The position numbers were made by a program, and so were the translations under genes. 64,000 nucleotides of DNA from JBOFSQ01 sp051651625 (GTDB lineage: Bacteria > Planctomycetota > Planctomycetia > Pirellulales > Thermoguttaceae): positions 186,001 through 250,000 of the forward strand of contig JBOFSQ010000065.1 in the NCBI GenBank assembly GCA_051651625.1, given 5' to 3'. Numbering within the stretch: the stretch's first letter is position 1; every line of letters begins with the position of its first letter. Below the pieces are notes generated by a model. That model had not been told where the DNA came from and searched no databases. It worked only from the letters and a program-made list of their open reading frames with translations. Positions 62,372 through 64,000 of the stretch are shown here, one piece after another.

Positions 62372-62542
62372 AAAATCAGAGCACGAAGCGTAAGCGAGTG
62401 ACAAATCAGTGCCCAATCAGAACACGAAGCGTAAGCGAGTGCCCAATCGGAGCACGAAGCGTAAGCGAGTGACAAATCAGTATCCAATCAGAACACGAAG
62501 CGTAAGCGAGTGCCCAATCGAAGCGGGAAGCGTAAGCGAGTG
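62372..62542 (+). repeat. Repeat C copies 12-16, tandem array
   Basis: Five direct units, each ending in AAGCGTAAGCGAGTG, with centres about 33-37 bp apart. They sit immediately upstream of the DUF11 lipoprotein, so that gene is read away from them. The spacers are short and repetitive (CAAATCAGTGCCCAATC), so this is not a CRISPR array. Confidence 0.88.
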
Positions 62543-62557
62543 CAGTGTGGTTCGGAT

Positions 62558-62584
62558 GGATTCCCGCCTGCGCGGGAATGACGG
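62558..62584 (+). repeat. Repeat D copy 10
   Basis: GGATTCCCGCCTGCGCGGGA + ATGACGG, a strong palindrome between the repeat C array and the acpS stop. The 110 bp from 62586 to 62696 shows nothing recognisable. Confidence 0.82.
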
Positions 62585-62696
62585 GAAAAATCCAATCTCC
62601 GCTTCAGTATACCTTGAGAGAAAGTGCGCGCCACGTTATTTTTCGCAACACGTCAAGTTTTCGCAAACGGTTTTTGGAGTACAACCGTTTTCATCG

Positions 62697-63086
62697 TTAC
62701 GAAGCGTTGCCACTGGCGACGGCGAACGCGGTGGCGTGCGAGTCGCAGTGTGATATAGAGATCATGACTTCGTTCACGCCGAGTTTTTCTGCGACTGAAG
62801 CGGCACCACCGGTGAGGATGACCGACGGTTTCCCACTCGGAGCGTTGACGACCTCAACATCGCGCCAAGTTATTCCGGTTGCCCAACCGGTGCCGATGGC
62901 TTTGAGTACCGCTTCTTTCGCGGCCCAGCGGCCAGAGAATCGTAGCACGGAATCGCGTCGCCCTTGGCAATACGCAATCTCACGCGGCGTGAAAACCCGC
63001 GCAACAAAGTTTTCGCCGTGATGCTCCAGCATCCGCGCAATGCGAGAACACTCCGTGATGTCGGTGCCGATGCCGATGATTTGCAT
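62697..63086 (-). CDS. acpS: Holo-[acyl-carrier-protein] synthase
   Basis: A 129-residue enzyme that transfers phosphopantetheine from CoA to a serine of acyl carrier protein. The family motifs are complete: GIGTDITECSRIARML at the N-terminus and FSGRWAAKEAVLKAIGTG in the middle, with the Asp and Glu that bind magnesium. The length is normal. The start is the ATG at 63086; the 86-codon extension upstream is antiphase reading of the DUF1080 gene. It follows the DUF1080 gene by 13 bp. Confidence 0.95.
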   Translation of the reverse strand: MQIIGIGTDITECSRIARMLEHHGENFVARVFTPREIAYCQGRRDSVLRFSGRWAAKEAVLKAIGTGWATGITWRDVEVVNAPSGKPSVILTGGAASVAEKLGVNEVMISISHCDSHATAFAVASGNAS

Positions 63087-63099
63087 GGTTTTTCTGCGT

Positions 63100-63837
63100 T
63101 CACGGTTTCTCGTCTTCGCCAACGAGTTTACGGAATTCAATTTTGCGGAGGTGTCCCGTCGTACACCAAGTACAAAAACCGAGCGGACGGTATGCCTGCA
63201 TCTCCCAACGGATCGAGAGTTTCGCGTCTTTGCGATCAAGATCGACGACTTGCTTTTCTTCGTAGTTGTCTTTCTTGTTTGAGTCTTTTTCGGCGGGTTT
63301 GGTGTCGCTCGGAATTGTGCGGAGCCAGACGCCGATGCGATCATCCGTCACGCGAACGCGAACGGCGTACCACGTTTTTTCGCGGAACGAGTGATAACCG
63401 TTTGTCTGGTTTTCGGAAGCGTCCATTCCGTTAATGCTGCTGAGACCAATCGTCGCGCCGCCCCATCCACCGAGGACGAAGCTGCAAAACGTGTCGTCAA
63501 CGGGGAACGTTACGGTGCCGAAGAAGTCGCCGTAAGATGGCCGCATCGCTTCGTAACGCAGTTCGTAGTTTGTCTTCGCGTCGAACTTTTTCGCACGGAT
63601 ACCCGTCGCGCTGGCACCAGCACCGATGATGATCGTCTTGTCTTTGACGGTCACTTCGCCGTCACCGCCATAGACAGGAACTTCCCAACCATCGAGCGTT
63701 TCGCCATCGAAAAGCGGTTTCCAAACCTCTGACTTCACATCGGGTTTTGTTTCGGCACCAGATGCAAACGCACACATCATGATCCCCAAACAGAGAACGA
63801 TTCCAAACAGACTCCAGCGACGATTCAGTTTTAACAT
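63100..63837 (-). CDS. DUF1080 (3-keto-disaccharide hydrolase-like) secreted protein
   Basis: A 245-residue secreted protein with a signal peptide (SLFGIVLCLGIMMCAFASGA). It has a single concanavalin-like sandwich domain, beginning WKPLFDGETLDGWEVPVYG, then GEVTVKDKTIIIGAG, and later SFREKTWYAVRVRVTDDRIG. Some members of the DUF1080 family hydrolyse 3-keto-disaccharides; most are untested. Planctomycetes carry many copies. Its start overlaps the end of the upstream partial gene by 7 bp. Confidence 0.87.
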   Translation of the reverse strand: MLKLNRRWSLFGIVLCLGIMMCAFASGAETKPDVKSEVWKPLFDGETLDGWEVPVYGGDGEVTVKDKTIIIGAGASATGIRAKKFDAKTNYELRYEAMRPSYGDFFGTVTFPVDDTFCSFVLGGWGGATIGLSSINGMDASENQTNGYHSFREKTWYAVRVRVTDDRIGVWLRTIPSDTKPAEKDSNKKDNYEEKQVVDLDRKDAKLSIRWEMQAYRPLGFCTWCTTGHLRKIEFRKLVGEDEKP

Positions 63838-64000
63838 TGCAACTTCCTTTCATTTTCGGTTTCGGGAAACTGTTCAAGCGGGGCGAGGCCGAGTCCGTTT
63901 TCGACCGCGAGGGCGATGGCGGCACACTCCGCCAGTGCAAGGTGATAAGTAACCGCAATACGTTGTTCAAAGACATCGCCAAGTTCAAACAGTTCCATGA
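63831..64000 (-). CDS. Partial gene at the window edge
   Basis: An open frame runs from the window edge to TAA at 63831-63833 and overlaps the DUF1080 start by 7 bp. If it begins at the ATG at 63996-63998 it encodes 55 residues (MELFELGDVFEQRIAV ... LAECAAIALAVENGLGL). More likely this is the C-terminal end of a longer gene. AAAGGAAG inside it is the ribosome site for the DUF1080 gene. No family recognised. Confidence 0.45.
   Translation of the reverse strand, partial: MELFELGDVFEQRIAVTYHLALAECAAIALAVENGLGLAPLEQFPETENERKLQC

Noticed and set aside
62372..62542. Possible CRISPR array
   Set aside because: Five repeats are present, but the spacers are only short, repeat-like words, no cas genes are near, and the unit recurs singly elsewhere.
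63087..63344. 86-codon N-terminal extension of acpS
   Set aside because: It overlaps the DUF1080 gene in another frame; AcpS proteins are about 120-130 aa and begin directly with the IIGIGTD motif.
63662..63988. 108-codon minus-strand frame at the window edge
   Set aside because: It overlaps the DUF1080 signal peptide out of frame and is Ser/Arg/Pro-rich; the frame ending at 63831 has more protein-like composition.

Overview
The window looks like a chromosomal segment of a planctomycete, probably Pirellulales-like. Support comes from two DUF1559 prepilin-like proteins with H-X9-DG motifs, a TIGR03009-type protein, a Tat-exported Gfo/Idh/MocA oxidoreductase, a DUF1080 protein, a DUF11 lipoprotein, a solitary MoxR ATPase and very large secreted proteins. 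No rRNA, tRNA, CRISPR array, prophage or complete insertion sequence was seen. The genus cannot be fixed from the sequence alone.

Layout. 0-6.7 kb: an outer-membrane barrel, a divergent TIGR03009 protein, a zinc-ribbon protein, and a DUF2157 / Rpn-type nuclease / GDYXXLXY operon. 6.8-13 kb: a Gfo/Idh/MocA enzyme, a secreted TIM-barrel-like protein, a C69 dipeptidase and a sugar O-acetyltransferase. 13.3-21.7 kb: surface proteins, a beta-helix protein, a pseudopilin overlapping a DNA methyltransferase, and a duplicated DUF1559 + lipoprotein module. One DUF1559 copy is out of frame with its best start across an 11-G tract. 22-30 kb: chemoreceptor, TetR regulator, carboxynorspermidine-synthase-like enzyme and histidine kinase. 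29-35 kb: a divergent TolC / adaptor / HME-type RND efflux set. 35.3-51 kb: a same-strand block of three giant signal-peptide proteins (1193, 1316 and 1299 aa) with C-terminal membrane segments, then a BamE-like/TPR protein, a small secreted protein and a tandem receiver-like protein. 51-64 kb: mostly housekeeping genes (thiG, trkA-ispE, isomerase-like, MoxR, phosphoesterase, YkgJ-like, hydroxyacid dehydrogenase, DUF11 lipoprotein, acpS, DUF1080).

The intergenic DNA is unusually structured. At least five families of short palindromic repeats fill almost every gap: (A) composite inverted repeats of 210-310 bp built on a CCCCAACGGGG core; (B) a MITE-like element of about 143 bp with terminal inverted repeats; (C) a unit of about 30 bp (16 copies) that often sits just before start codons; (D) a dRS3/REP-like palindrome (10 copies); (E) a 103-bp element that twice lies directly upstream of a gene. 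Some copies supply stop codons, start codons or C-terminal tails to neighbouring genes.

The best candidates for something undescribed are the giant-protein block, the poly-G tract in the DUF1559 gene, and the repeat families with their consistent placement at gene boundaries. All family calls come from reading motifs by eye; no database search was run.
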